In this document: positions 51,344-61,084 of the stretch, piece by piece | How positions within the stretch are numbered: position 1 is the first letter of the stretch | How the letters are laid out: each line of letters starts with the position of its first letter | Assembly: GCA_963666705.2 (NCBI GenBank) | Contig: CAXXKO010000024.1 | Span: 276,961 to 340,960 of the forward strand | Origin: G963666705 sp963666705 | Lineage (GTDB): Bacteria; Pseudomonadota; Alphaproteobacteria; CADEGL01 | Direction: 5' to 3' | DNA length: 64,000 bases | Translations under genes and position numbers: made by a program | The notes under the pieces: generated by a model | What the model saw: the letters and a program-made list of their open reading frames with translations, nothing else | Databases searched by the model: none | Told to the model about the DNA's origin: nothing

Positions 51344-52324
51344 TTAAGCCGCTTGTTGTTGATGGTTCAAGCGGCGGTGTTGGATAGTCAGTTTTTTGAT
51401 CCTGTTCCTCCTTTCAATGATGGCGGTATCGCGCCCGAAGTAGGCATCGGCGGGGGTTACATTCGCTAGGCTCTCGTGGTAGCGGCGGTTGTTGTAGTGA
51501 TCGACGAAAGCGCCGATCTGGTTTTCGAGATCGCCTGGTAGATAATAGTTTTCCAGCAGGACGCGGTTTTTCAGGGTTTGATGCCAACGCTCGATCTTGC
51601 CCTGGGTCTGGGGATGATAGGGAGCCCCACGGACATGATTGATACCTTGGTCTTCGAGCCATTCCGCGAGATCACCGGAGATATAAGACGAGCCATTGTC
51701 GCTGAGCAGCCTGGGTTTGTGGATGACCTTGGCTTGGTCGCAGCCTGATACCTTCAACGCCAGTTTGAGTGTTGCCGTCACATCATCCGCCTTCATAGTG
51801 GTGCAGAGCTTCCAAGCAATGATGTAGCGGGAATAGTCGTCGAGGATGGTCGACAGGTAAAACCAGCCCCAGCCGATGACCTTGAGATAGGTGAAGTCGG
51901 TCTGCCACAGCTGGTTCGGCGCCGTGGTCTTGTCGCGGAACTCATCGGCTGCCTTGATGACCACGAAAGCGGGGCTGGTGATCAGGTCGTGGGCCTTGAG
52001 AAGTCGGTAAACCGAGGCTTCCGAGACAAAGTAGCCCCTGGTGTCCGTAAACCTGACGGCCAGTTCCCGGGGCGACAGTTGCGTCTCCTCCAGGGCAAGA
52101 TCGATGATCTGCCCCCGGACATCATCCGGGATACGGTTCCACACCCGGCCTGGGCTGCTGTTGCGATCCTCAAGACCGGCGTCGCCAAAGGCCAGAAAGC
52201 GATCGTACCAGCGATAAAAGGTGGTCTTCGGAATGCCCAGCTCGTCCAAAGTGGACCCGACGCCCAGGTGGGACTGCTCGACCAGGCGGATGATCTCCAG
52301 CTTCTCGGATGCGGGGCACCTCAT
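51344..52324 (-). CDS. IS3-type transposase OrfB (copy A)
   Basis: A 326-residue integrase-core protein identical to the copy B translation at 52863-53843. N-terminal helix-turn-helix (VGSTLDELGIPKTTFYRWYD) and DDE core (QTDFTYLK, LSDNGSSYISG, QTQGKIERWHQTL). Its partner orfA is split by copy B, so no OrfAB fusion can be made from this copy. Confidence 0.88.
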   Translation of the reverse strand: MRCPASEKLEIIRLVEQSHLGVGSTLDELGIPKTTFYRWYDRFLAFGDAGLEDRNSSPGRVWNRIPDDVRGQIIDLALEETQLSPRELAVRFTDTRGYFVSEASVYRLLKAHDLITSPAFVVIKAADEFRDKTTAPNQLWQTDFTYLKVIGWGWFYLSTILDDYSRYIIAWKLCTTMKADDVTATLKLALKVSGCDQAKVIHKPRLLSDNGSSYISGDLAEWLEDQGINHVRGAPYHPQTQGKIERWHQTLKNRVLLENYYLPGDLENQIGAFVDHYNNRRYHESLANVTPADAYFGRDTAIIERRNRIKKLTIQHRRLNHQQQAA

Positions 52325-52346
52325 TCCTCGCCTCCCCCATGCCCGA

Positions 52347-52404
52347 TCATGTTTTTTTAAGAAGACGGTTCTCCAGCGAAAGTTCGGCGACCAACTCCTT
52401 CAAG
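52347..52404 (-). pseudogene. IS3-type orfA (copy A), 3' fragment
   Basis: Encodes LKELVAELSLENRLLKKT, the end of OrfA, detached from its 5' part by copy B. The homopolymer here has seven A residues versus eight in copy B, so the frame stops earlier (KKT-stop). Confidence 0.85.
52395..52404. repeat. 10-bp target duplication of IS3-type copy B, left
   Basis: CTCCTTCAAG here and at 53917-53926, directly abutting the TG...CA ends of copy B. In an uninterrupted orfA the sequence occurs once. Confidence 0.8.
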
Positions 52405-52491
52405 TGTCTGACGTCAGCGCCTTTGGGACGAATTGAGGTAATTGCATAACGGAGGATTTCTGGCTCATCGTAGTGACCGAAGGGAACGAAG

Positions 52492-52866
52492 ATGAGACAG
52501 AAATCAATGAGCAAGAACGACCCGGCGGAAAGAACGGTTCGGGATATTCGCCGCAAGACACGCAAGCAGTATACGGCTGAGGAGAAGATCCGGATCGTGG
52601 TGTCGGGCCTGCGCGGCGAGGAGAGCATCGCCGCCTTGTGCCGCCGCGAGGGCATCGCCGAGGGTCTGTATTACAGCTGGTCGAAAGAGTTTTTGGAAGC
52701 GGGCAAGAAGCGGCTCGCCGGCGACACCGGGCGCCAAGCGACCTCGGGCGAGGTTAAAGGCCTGCGCCAGGAGATGCGCGACTTGAAGGAGTTGGTCGCC
52801 GAACTTTCGCTGGAGAACCGTCTTCTTAAAAAAAACATGATCGGGCATGGGGGAGGCGAGGAATGA
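52492..52866 (+). CDS. IS3-type transposase OrfA (copy B)
   Basis: A 124-residue protein with a helix-turn-helix (YTAEEKIRIVVSGLRGEESIAALCRREGIAEGLYYSW split over two helices) and a leucine-zipper tail (ELVAELSLENRLLKKN). Codons AAA AAA AAC at 52828-52836 contain the classical slippery heptamer A_AAA_AAC. A -1 shift there reads on without stop into OrfB, giving an OrfAB fusion. The stop overlaps the OrfB ATG by 4 bp. Confidence 0.9.
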   Translation: MRQKSMSKNDPAERTVRDIRRKTRKQYTAEEKIRIVVSGLRGEESIAALCRREGIAEGLYYSWSKEFLEAGKKRLAGDTGRQATSGEVKGLRQEMRDLKELVAELSLENRLLKKNMIGHGGGEE

Positions 52867-53843
52867 GGTGCCCCGCATCCGAGAAGCTGGAGATCATCCG
52901 CCTGGTCGAGCAGTCCCACCTGGGCGTCGGGTCCACTTTGGACGAGCTGGGCATTCCGAAGACCACCTTTTATCGCTGGTACGATCGCTTTCTGGCCTTT
53001 GGCGACGCCGGTCTTGAGGATCGCAACAGCAGCCCAGGCCGGGTGTGGAACCGTATCCCGGATGATGTCCGGGGGCAGATCATCGATCTTGCCCTGGAGG
53101 AGACGCAACTGTCGCCCCGGGAACTGGCCGTCAGGTTTACGGACACCAGGGGCTACTTTGTCTCGGAAGCCTCGGTTTACCGACTTCTCAAGGCCCACGA
53201 CCTGATCACCAGCCCCGCTTTCGTGGTCATCAAGGCAGCCGATGAGTTCCGCGACAAGACCACGGCGCCGAACCAGCTGTGGCAGACCGACTTCACCTAT
53301 CTCAAGGTCATCGGCTGGGGCTGGTTTTACCTGTCGACCATCCTCGACGACTATTCCCGCTACATCATTGCTTGGAAGCTCTGCACCACTATGAAGGCGG
53401 ATGATGTGACGGCAACACTCAAACTGGCGTTGAAGGTATCAGGCTGCGACCAAGCCAAGGTCATCCACAAACCCAGGCTGCTCAGCGACAATGGCTCGTC
53501 TTATATCTCCGGTGATCTCGCGGAATGGCTCGAAGACCAAGGTATCAATCATGTCCGTGGGGCTCCCTATCATCCCCAGACCCAGGGCAAGATCGAGCGT
53601 TGGCATCAAACCCTGAAAAACCGCGTCCTGCTGGAAAACTATTATCTACCAGGCGATCTCGAAAACCAGATCGGCGCTTTCGTCGATCACTACAACAACC
53701 GCCGCTACCACGAGAGCCTAGCGAATGTAACCCCCGCCGATGCCTACTTCGGGCGCGATACCGCCATCATTGAAAGGAGGAACAGGATCAAAAAACTGAC
53801 TATCCAACACCGCCGCTTGAACCATCAACAACAAGCGGCTTAA
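52863..53843 (+). CDS. IS3-type transposase OrfB (copy B)
   Basis: A 326-residue integrase-core protein with DDE signatures QTDFTYLK, LLSDNGSSYISG and HPQTQGKIERWHQ. It is in the -1 frame relative to orfA and is expected to be translated mainly as an OrfAB fusion through the A_AAA_AAC site at 52830-52836. Intact. Confidence 0.92.
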   Translation: MRCPASEKLEIIRLVEQSHLGVGSTLDELGIPKTTFYRWYDRFLAFGDAGLEDRNSSPGRVWNRIPDDVRGQIIDLALEETQLSPRELAVRFTDTRGYFVSEASVYRLLKAHDLITSPAFVVIKAADEFRDKTTAPNQLWQTDFTYLKVIGWGWFYLSTILDDYSRYIIAWKLCTTMKADDVTATLKLALKVSGCDQAKVIHKPRLLSDNGSSYISGDLAEWLEDQGINHVRGAPYHPQTQGKIERWHQTLKNRVLLENYYLPGDLENQIGAFVDHYNNRRYHESLANVTPADAYFGRDTAIIERRNRIKKLTIQHRRLNHQQQAA

Positions 53844-53916
53844 CATCAATCCAAGATGAGCCAGATCCTCCGTTATAAAACAGGCTCAACAGTCCCAAAT
53901 GTTTTGACGACGGACA

Positions 53917-54216
53917 CTCCTTCAAGTCGCGCATCTCCTGGCGCAGGCCTTTAACCTCGCCCGAGGTCGCTTGGCGCCCGGTGTCGCCGGCGAGCCGCTT
54001 CTTGCCCGCTTCCAAAAACTCTTTCGACCAGCTGTAATACAGACCCTCGGCGATGCCCTCGCGGCGGCACAAGGCGGCGATGCTCTCCTCGCCGCGCAGG
54101 CCCGACACCACGATCCGGATCTTCTCCTCAGCCGTATACTGCTTGCGTGTCTTGCGGCGAATATCCCGAACCGTTCTTTCCGCCGGGTCGTTCTTGCTCA
54201 TTGATTTCTGTCTCAT
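53917..54216 (-). pseudogene. IS3-type orfA (copy A), 5' fragment
   Basis: ATG 54216 starts MRQKSMSKNDPAERTV and continues to ...EMRDLKE, where copy B begins. It would run into copy B's end and stop after unrelated residues. The remaining part lies at 52347-52404. Confidence 0.85.
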
Positions 54217-54303
54217 CTTCGTTCCCTTCGGTCACTACGATGAGCCAGAAATCCTCCGTTATGCAATTACCTCAATTCGTCCCAAAGGCGCTGACGTCAG
54301 ACA

Positions 54304-55441
54304 GTCACATCCTCCGGGCCATGCTCGAGCGGACTTTGGCGAGGCGGATGCGATCATCGCCGGCGTCAAGTATCGGGCGCATTTTTTCGTCATGACACTT
54401 CCCCACAGCGATGCCTGCTTCGTTGCGGCCTACCCGGCGGCGACGACGGAGGCCTGGCTGGACGGGCACAACAGAGCCTTTGTTTTTTTCGGCGGCGTTC
54501 CCCAATCGATTCTTTACGACAACGACAAGTGTCTGGTGTCGCGCATCTTGTCAGATGGCACGCGGCAACGAACGCGGGCGTTCAGCGGGCTGCAGTCCCA
54601 TTACCTCTTCGAGGACCGCTACGGCCGTCCCGGCAAGGGTAACGACAAAGGCAATGTGGAGGGGGTGGTCGGCTATGCCCGGCGGAACTTCATGACGCCG
54701 CTTCCCCGGTTCGCGAGCTGGGACGCCTTCAATGGCCACCTGGAAGAGCAATGCCGCAACCGGCAAGGCAACGTCCTGCGCGGCCACCGCGAGAGCATCG
54801 GCGAACGGTTTGTGCGTGACCGCGAAGCGTTGAAGAGGCCACTGCCGGCACCGTTCGACGCGTGCGACAAGCAGGGCACGCGGGTCAACTCGCTGTCCCT
54901 GGTGCGCTACCGGACGAATGACTATTCCGTGCCCGTCGCCTACGGCCATCAGGAAGTCTGGATCCGTGGCTATGTCCACGAGGTGGTTATCGGTTGCGGC
55001 GCCGGGATCATTGCCCGACACCCCCGTTCCTACGACCGGGAAGACATGGTCTTCGATCCGATCCACTACCTGCCTTTGCTGGAGCACAAGATCGGTGCCC
55101 TGGATCAGGCCGCGCCGCTAGCCGGATGGGAACTGCCTGATGCCTTCCCAACCCTGCGCCGTCTCCTGGAGGCGCGCATGGGCAAGGCCGGCAAGCGGGA
55201 ATACGTCCAGGTCCTTCGGCTTGTGGAGACCTTCGATCTCGAGGTGCTTCACGGCGCGGTGAAGGACGCCCTGCGCCTGGGTGCGATCGGCTACGACGCC
55301 GTCAAACACCTTGTGCTGTGCCGTATCGAGCGACGCCCGCCCAAACTCGACCTGGATATCTATCCCTACCTGCCTCGGGCCAACGTGGCGACCACGGCCG
55401 CCGCCAGTTATATGAGCTTGTTGGGTGGAGGCGCGTCATGA
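54304..55441 (+). pseudogene. istA: IS21 family transposase IstA, N-terminally truncated
   Basis: The frame begins at the IS3 copy A boundary with a stretch equivalent to the start of the DDE domain (PPGHARADFGEADAIIAGV), then ILYDNDK, RPGKGNDKGNVEGVVGYARRNF and the C-terminal part. Roughly the first 110-120 residues, with the helix-turn-helix, are absent together with the left end of the IS21 element. It cannot make a working IstA. Confidence 0.85.
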
Positions 55442-56208
55442 CCGATACGCCGCAAGTGTTGCTGGCCCATCACCTCAAGACCCTGAAACTGCCGACGTTC
55501 CTGCGCGAATACGACAAGCTGGCCCGCCAATGCGCCACCGAGGGCGCCGACCATGTGCGGTATCTTGTCCGTCTGACCGAGTTGGAACTGATCGACCGTG
55601 AGCGCCGCATGGTCGAGCGGCGGATCAGACAGGCCAGGTTCCCCGCCGTCAAAAGCCTCGACAGCTTCGACTTCAAGGCCATCGCATCGCTCGACAAGAT
55701 GCTGGTTCTGGAGTTGGCGCGATGCGAATACGTCGAGCGTCGTGAGAATATCATCGCGCTCGGCAACAGCGGAACCGGCAAGACCCATATCGCCCTCGGT
55801 CTCGGTCTGGCGGCCTGCCAAAAGGGGCTCTCCGTCGGCTTCCTCACGGCCGCTGCCCTGGTTCATGAACTGATGGAGGCCGGGGATGAAAAACGCCTGT
55901 TGCGCCTGCAGAAGCAACTGGCAAAGTATCACCTTCTGATCATCGACGAACTCGGCTTCGTGCCGCTCTCGAAGACCGGCGCCGAGCTGCTGTTCGAAGT
56001 CTTCAGCCAGCGCTACGAGCGGGGCTCGATCCTGGTGACCTCCAACTTGCCGTTCGATGAGTGGACGGAGATATTCGGCTCGGAACGCCTGACCGGGGCT
56101 TTGCTGGACCGCCTCACCCACCATGTCCATATCCTGGAAATGAACGGCGAGAGCTATCGTCTCAACCAAAGCCAAAAACGGCGGAAATCCCCAAAAATAC
56201 CTGCTTGA
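55438..56208 (+). CDS. istB: IS21 family ATP-binding helper IstB
   Basis: A 256-residue AAA+ ATPase: Walker A GNSGTGKTH at about residue 110, Walker B LLIIDELGF, sensor TSNLPFDEW and arginine-finger region. It stimulates IstA transposition. ATG 55438 overlaps the istA stop (ATGA). Intact, but without a functional IstA. Confidence 0.92.
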   Translation: MTDTPQVLLAHHLKTLKLPTFLREYDKLARQCATEGADHVRYLVRLTELELIDRERRMVERRIRQARFPAVKSLDSFDFKAIASLDKMLVLELARCEYVERRENIIALGNSGTGKTHIALGLGLAACQKGLSVGFLTAAALVHELMEAGDEKRLLRLQKQLAKYHLLIIDELGFVPLSKTGAELLFEVFSQRYERGSILVTSNLPFDEWTEIFGSERLTGALLDRLTHHVHILEMNGESYRLNQSQKRRKSPKIPA

Positions 56209-56408
56209 CCGCCGGTGCAATGGTTGACCCGGTGGGTCCACAGGAACCTCCCACGCTGCTTCGCTCCGCGTAACGCAAGCGCTACACGAAGCAGCGCGGG
56301 TCCCTCCTATGGACTACCGGGACAACCCCCCAACACCGCGTACCGCATAACGTCAAGTGGACTAGTTTTGCTCCGCCCGGGTGGACTAATTTTGCTCCGC
56401 CGTTGACA
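56209..56408. mobile_element. Right end of the truncated IS21 element with two subterminal repeats
   Basis: GTGGACTAGTTTTGCTCCGCC (56357-56377, one base over the shown core) and GTGGACTAATTTTGCTCCGCC (from 56381) are direct repeats, typical of multiple transposase-binding sites at IS21 ends. The terminus is GTTGACA at 56408. An imperfect palindrome rich in GCTTCG lies at 56255-56305. Confidence 0.75.
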
Positions 56409-57688
56409 CCTCGATTGCCGCCGCCGAATATCTTGGCGAGATCACGCTTGGCATCGGCTTGCAGCAACTCGATCGCGAGATTCTGCTCGTCATTGACGTT
56501 GTCGATATTCTCGTCAACAACGTATATCGCGACACCTTCGTCCGGTAGATAGGCGTCCTGATGGCGCCGGCGGCGGTACTCAGCGAATATGTACTGGCCC
56601 TCTGCCATGCGCGCCGGATTGTGGATAATGGCGACGGACCCGCACTCGGCGGCTGGAGCGAGGACGATACCGGCCACGCTCTCGGTTACAACATTCGGCT
56701 CTATCCATTCATGGAATACACGCAGCATGCCGTTCGGGAAGGTCGGTGTCAGCCCGCCGTTGCCCCACGAACCCGATGCCATCAGGCAGTAATTGCCAAG
56801 CCCGTTTGACTTCCAGTTCTTCTTGCGGCCGGTGTCATAGTAGTCCGCCCAGCGCGCCGCCAAGTGGCCCCACTCGTGCGCACAGACGCCCATGTCGCAG
56901 TTTTCGGGAACCGTAAGGAACGTGCTGACGCGCACACCATTTCCAACATCGACGCTCCCCGGCACCACCCATTTCAGGCTCCAGATATCGTCATCATTGC
57001 CAGATTGTTCGGCTCCACTTCCGGCATGCACGATGAACAGCGCTGTAACCTGTTTCTCGCCAAGGCTGTCGAAGCTGGTGAAATCGACTCCTTCGGCCAA
57101 TGCGGCCCGCACCGCATCGCGGGCCATGCCTTGTGCATTGCGTGGGAAGCTGCCCATGCCCGATGCACCGTCCGTATAATAGCTGCTGGGATGCGGTAGT
57201 CGATACCAGCCGCGTACTTCGCCCTGTACATCGATGCCGGTACCAGCACTGGCGTCGTAGGCACTGATCGCACGGTAGTATTCGCGCATGCTGCCCGACG
57301 GAAACGCATTATCGGCGTCGAACAACATCTGATTGAAGAAGCCCGGACCGCGATGGCCAGTGTTTGGACGATCATCGAAATCGGCCAACAGAACCAACGT
57401 GCGGACGATCCCGCGCAATTTCTTTTGCGGGCGTTGAATGAGCTGTGGTGCGTCCGCGTTGGCCTGCTCGACCGCGCCGTCATCCAGCCCAACCTCGTTG
57501 TCGCCCCTGCGACGCGATCGCCAAACCTTGTAGAACTCGTCGAAGGTCAGCGTGTCGGGTAGGCGACCTTCCGCCTGTAGTTCGAGATAGCGAGCGTAGA
57601 GTTGTGAAATCAGATGGGGTGACGGCGGCACTTGGCACCGTTCGCGTTTGCAAATATGGCTGCCCATCGGTTGCACTTGGACACGCAT
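56409..57688 (-). pseudogene. M6-like metalloprotease, 3' truncated by IS21
   Basis: ATG 57688 has a strong AAGGAGGGAGG site and encodes about 426 residues before the IS21 end cuts the frame. The zinc motif is CAHEWGHLAARWADYYD (HExxH) with a Met-turn-like LMASGSWGNGG, and an early segment RTLVLLADFDDRPN opens the catalytic domain, as in immune-inhibitor-A-type M6 peptidases. The last native residues are KIFGGGNRG. The fused tail from the IS adds about 35 meaningless residues. Base composition is AT-richer than the genome, so it was probably acquired horizontally. Confidence 0.75.
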
Positions 57689-57984
57689 AATCAGCCTCCC
57701 TCCTTTGATACTCAAAATACGTCGAGCCGACGTGGATATAAGCACTCAATTCGATAGTAATATACAATTAACTCGCAAAAATATAGATAAAACTATATAA
57801 TCTGAAATAATAAGTAGAAAAAATTATATATGCTGCAATCAATTATGCCATTGCGATAACGGGGATGAGCGACCAAGGACCCACCCCGAATTCTCAAAAA
57901 TATTATTTCCACTTTCCCGCGGCCATGCCCGGCCACGCCCGACGGTCACTCTATGACGGGTGCCAACCGCGCGGCTCCCCGCCT
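57689..57984. other. AT-rich intergenic region
   Basis: From 57715 to about 57860 the sequence is very AT-rich, with runs such as AAAATATAGATAAAACTAT. It precedes the M6-like gene (promoter likely) and ends at the stop of the class V aminotransferase. No gene seen. Confidence 0.5.
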
Positions 57985-59130
57985 CTACCGCACATTCGTA
58001 TCCCCGATGATCCGCCCCAGCGCCCCATCGAGCGCGTCGACCGCCCGGTCGATGTCGTGCAGCTTGTCGAGTCCGAACAGCCCGAGCCTGAAGGTGCGGT
58101 AGTCGTCGGGCTCGTCGCATTGCAGCGGCACGCCGGCGGCGATCTGCATGCCCTCGGCCGCGAACTTCTTCCCGTTCTGGATATCGGGGTCGTCCGTATA
58201 GCTGACCACCACGCCGGGGGCTTGGAAGCCCGCCGCCGCCACGCTCTTGAATCCTCTGGCGGCCAGCAGCGCCCGGACCCTGTCGCCAAGCGCCTGTTGC
58301 TCGGCACGTACCTTCTCGAATCCGTACGCCTCGGTTTCCTTCATGGTGTCGCGGAACTTGACCAGGGCGTCGGTCGGCATGGTCGCATGATAGGCATGCC
58401 CACCGCCCTCGTAGGCCTCCATGATCTGCAGCCACTTCTTGAGGTCGCATGCGAAGCTCGAGCTGGTGGTCTCGTCTATCCGCGCGCGGGCGCGCTCGCT
58501 CAACATGACCAGCCCGCTGCAGGGCGAAGCGCTCCAACCCTTTTGCGGCGCGCTGATGAGCACATCGATGCCGCAGTCCTTCATATCGACCCAGATCGCC
58601 CCCAAGGCGACGCAATCCAGCACGAACAGGCCGCCGACGGATTCCACCGCCTCTCCCACCGCGCGCATGTAGCCGTCGGGCAACATGATCCCGGACGCGG
58701 TCTCCACATGCGGGGCAAATACGAGGTCGGGTTTCTCCGAGTGAATTGCCGCGGTGACCTCCTCGATCGGGGCCGGCGCGAAGGCGGCCTGACCGCCGTC
58801 CTCGACGGGACGGGCCTTGAGGACGATCGACTCGGAAGGGATGTCGCCCGCGTCGAAAATCTGGGTCCAGCGGAAGCTGAACCACCCATTGCGAATGACG
58901 AGGCACTTCTTGCCCGTGGCGAACTGCCGCGCCACCGCTTCCATGGCGTAGGTGCCGCCGCCCGGCACCACCACCGCCGCATGGGCGTTGTAGACTTGTC
59001 TGAGCGTACTTGAGATATCTGTCATAACGCTCTAAAAAGACTGCGACATGTGGTTGAGTGAGCGATCCGTGAAAACCACGGAGAATTCGAGAAGCCCGTT
59101 GGGATCGACATCGGGCAGCAAGCCAGCCAT
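57985..59130 (-). pseudogene. Class V aminotransferase (serine/alanine-glyoxylate type) with in-frame TAG
   Basis: ATG 59130 starts MAGLLPDVDPNGLLEFSVVF, and the frame continues ...LNHMSQSF, then TAG at 59032-59034, then SVMTDISSTLRQVYNAH... to 57985. Read through, the protein is 381 codons, normal for the family, with the PLP lysine in SAPQKGWSA and VVVPGGGTYAMEA near the N-terminus. The stop probably replaces CAG (Gln). An ATG at 59025 could restart translation but would lack the N-terminal arm. Confidence 0.82.
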
Positions 59131-59409
59131 GTTTTCCTCCAGGTCCAGTAGCGCTCTATTTCGCCAGGACACCGGTGTCCTGGTTCCTAATCTCGCGGCA
59201 TATAGGCCGGCTCGCGGTTCTCTCGGTCGTTGACAGGCTCGGCCCCCGTGATGCCCTGGGTGATGCTCCGGCATCGCGGCGCCGGATGCAACAGGGCCGT
59301 GCCGCCGGCGACGATATTGCCGCCCGGAACCCGAATGGCTACCTTCGCACTTCGCGCCGGCGCCCATCCCGGATTGCCGGCTCGCGCAAGGCGAAGGGGG
59401 AATCACCAA

Positions 59410-59712
59410 ATGGCCGAGGATGCGCTGCCCGCCGGCGTGCTGCCCTATCCGCTGCCCCCCTGGGAGCACCAGTTCAAGACCCTGAGCGTCTTCTGCCGGG
59501 CCGAGGAGGCGCGCATCGCCCGGTTCATCCCCGCCCCCCTGCGCCTCGTCTCGAACACCCTCCAGATCACCGTCATGCGTTTCGACAGCACGGTGCCGGC
59601 GCGGCCCTATTTCGACAGCGCCGTCATCGCCCATGTCGCTTATGGCGAGACCACGGGCGGCTACTGGGCCTTCGGCACCGATGAACACCTGGGAAATCTG
59701 GGGCACCGATGA
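59410..59712 (+). pseudogene. Acetoacetate decarboxylase-like protein, N-terminal fragment
   Basis: About 100 residues (PLPPWEHQFKTLSVFCRAEE, FIPAPLRLVSNTLQITVMRF, YFDSAVIAHVAYG) resemble the start of the acetoacetate decarboxylase family, which is normally about 250 residues. The part with the catalytic Lys is missing. A duplicated GGCACCGATGAA (59674-59685 and 59702-59713) marks the break point. Confidence 0.55.
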
Positions 59713-60249
59713 AGCTCGCCGAGCGCATGGTCTGGTGTCCGGCTTCACCGACGCCGCACGCGCCTCATAACCCTCGACATGCTGGCAAGCGCTACCGCAT
59801 GCCTCCATCTCAAGCTGCCGACCGCCCGGCGCGGCGCTAACGCGCATGGTGCTGCGTCAACCTGGAAGGCAGGCGCCTCGAGCTCCGCCCAGGCGCAGCT
59901 CGGCCCCCTCGATCCGGCTCGTCGCCGGCCACCAAGTCCTCCCCTGGGGCCGAGATCGGCGCCTGGGCACGCGCCTCGAAGTCGGTGAAATCGCGTTCCA
60001 AGCGCCATTGCAGGCGCGCCTTCTCACTCCCTTCGAGGAAGCTCTCGCAAGCCCGCTTCGCCGTAAGTCCTCCCCTGACACTCTGCCGTCGAGGAAGGCC
60101 TCAGCCGCCATATCCATCAAATTCGTGGAAATCGACCACTTTCCCCCATGCAGCCGACATGATTTTGGTAATCGCCCGCGCTTGGAAGGCGGTCATTTTT
60201 CTCGCCATAACGTCGCTTTCTCCTCGCCGTCATTCCCTCGGCCTCGTCT
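59713..60249. other. Degenerate region without recognisable gene
   Basis: Open frames here show no family resemblance that I can support and none keeps a credible start and length. The stretch lies between a gene fragment and a decayed transposase and is probably debris of earlier rearrangements. Confidence 0.5.
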
Positions 60250-61060
60250 TCGTCACCAAGCTGGAGGTTACGACCTCGCCGTAACGTAGCGGCCGTCGGA
60301 CAACCTTGGCCCCGATCTTCACCAGCTTGGCGCAACGTCGTCATCGACCAGTGCTCCACCTCCTTCGGCAAAGCCAGTGTCCTCATGAAGTTGCCCAGGC
60401 CAGGGCGTGAAGCTGGAGCCGAACGGCATTGTTGCGGAACTTGGCATGACAGGCACCGCTCCGCGCCGGTGATTATCGAAGGGCGGCTCCGCCCAGGAAC
60501 CACGCCGGGGTGCCCTCGACGACGGCGCTCGGATCCCCTGATAGCCTCGACGCGATCGGCGCCAGCGTAAGCAGATGGGCAATGTCGCCGGTTCCAGGCC
60601 GTAAGTCCCTCCCGTATATCTGGAGGCCGCATCGCCACGAAAATACAGCCGCACCTTCCTTTCCTTATAGCGCATCACCACCGGCTCCAGAACATTCCGG
60701 CGTGCACTGTGCCTTACAGGGAACATCTCTAGTTGGTTGAACAGGAATAGCGGATGGTCAGGTAGCCAGTGATTGTACGCGCTCTCGCCATGGGTCGGGC
60801 TGAGTGCTGGTCGAATCATCGCGGTTCCAAGTCGCCATGTCGACCAAGGCTTCGCGCCAATAGCTCCTCTCGAAGCGTCCCACTGGAAGCGGCCTGTCTT
60901 TCGATGGCCCGCTTCGCAGGATCGCGTCCCAGAGCTCTCGCAAGCCGCCAAGGCGCCCGAAAACGGACTGCCCGTCTTGCGTGGAAGGGCCATCGTTCTT
61001 GCCGTACCTAGCATCGTCGTCCGGTAGGCGAGCAACCCGGCGTCAAGCGGCAACCATGGA
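60250..61060 (-). pseudogene. Degenerate IS1380-type transposase
   Basis: Scattered over shifted minus-strand frames are fragments that I recognise from IS1380-family transposases: PLDAGLLAYR near 61050, SPTHGESAYN and DHPLFLFNQ near 60750, VLEPVVMRYKERKVRLYFRG near 60660 and LGNFMRTLALPKEVEHWSMT near 60380. Order and strand are consistent with one gene broken by several frameshifts and deletions. No clear ends were found. Confidence 0.65.
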
Positions 61061-61084
61061 ATTCAAGCGACAAATCCGCGCGAT

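Larger units (their letters stand above)
52405..53916 (+). mobile_element. IS3-type insertion sequence, copy B, 1512 bp, intact
   Basis: Left end TGTCTGACGTCAGCGCC, right end complement TGTCCGTCGTCAAAACAT; the two share TTTGGGAC, TTGAG and ATAACGGAGGAT blocks at matching depths. It carries intact orfA and orfB and is inserted in the orfA of copy A in opposite orientation. Confidence 0.9.
51271..54303 (-). mobile_element. IS3-type insertion sequence, copy A, interrupted by copy B
   Basis: Ends TGTCCGTCGTCA (51271) and, in complement, TGTCTGACGTCAGCGCC (54303). Removing the inserted copy B and one 10-bp duplication leaves 1511 bp. It lies on the minus strand. The outer flanks carry no obvious target duplication: the left flank follows the LLM pseudogene and the right flank is the interior of an IS21 istA, so a deletion accompanied or followed this insertion. 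Confidence 0.85.
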
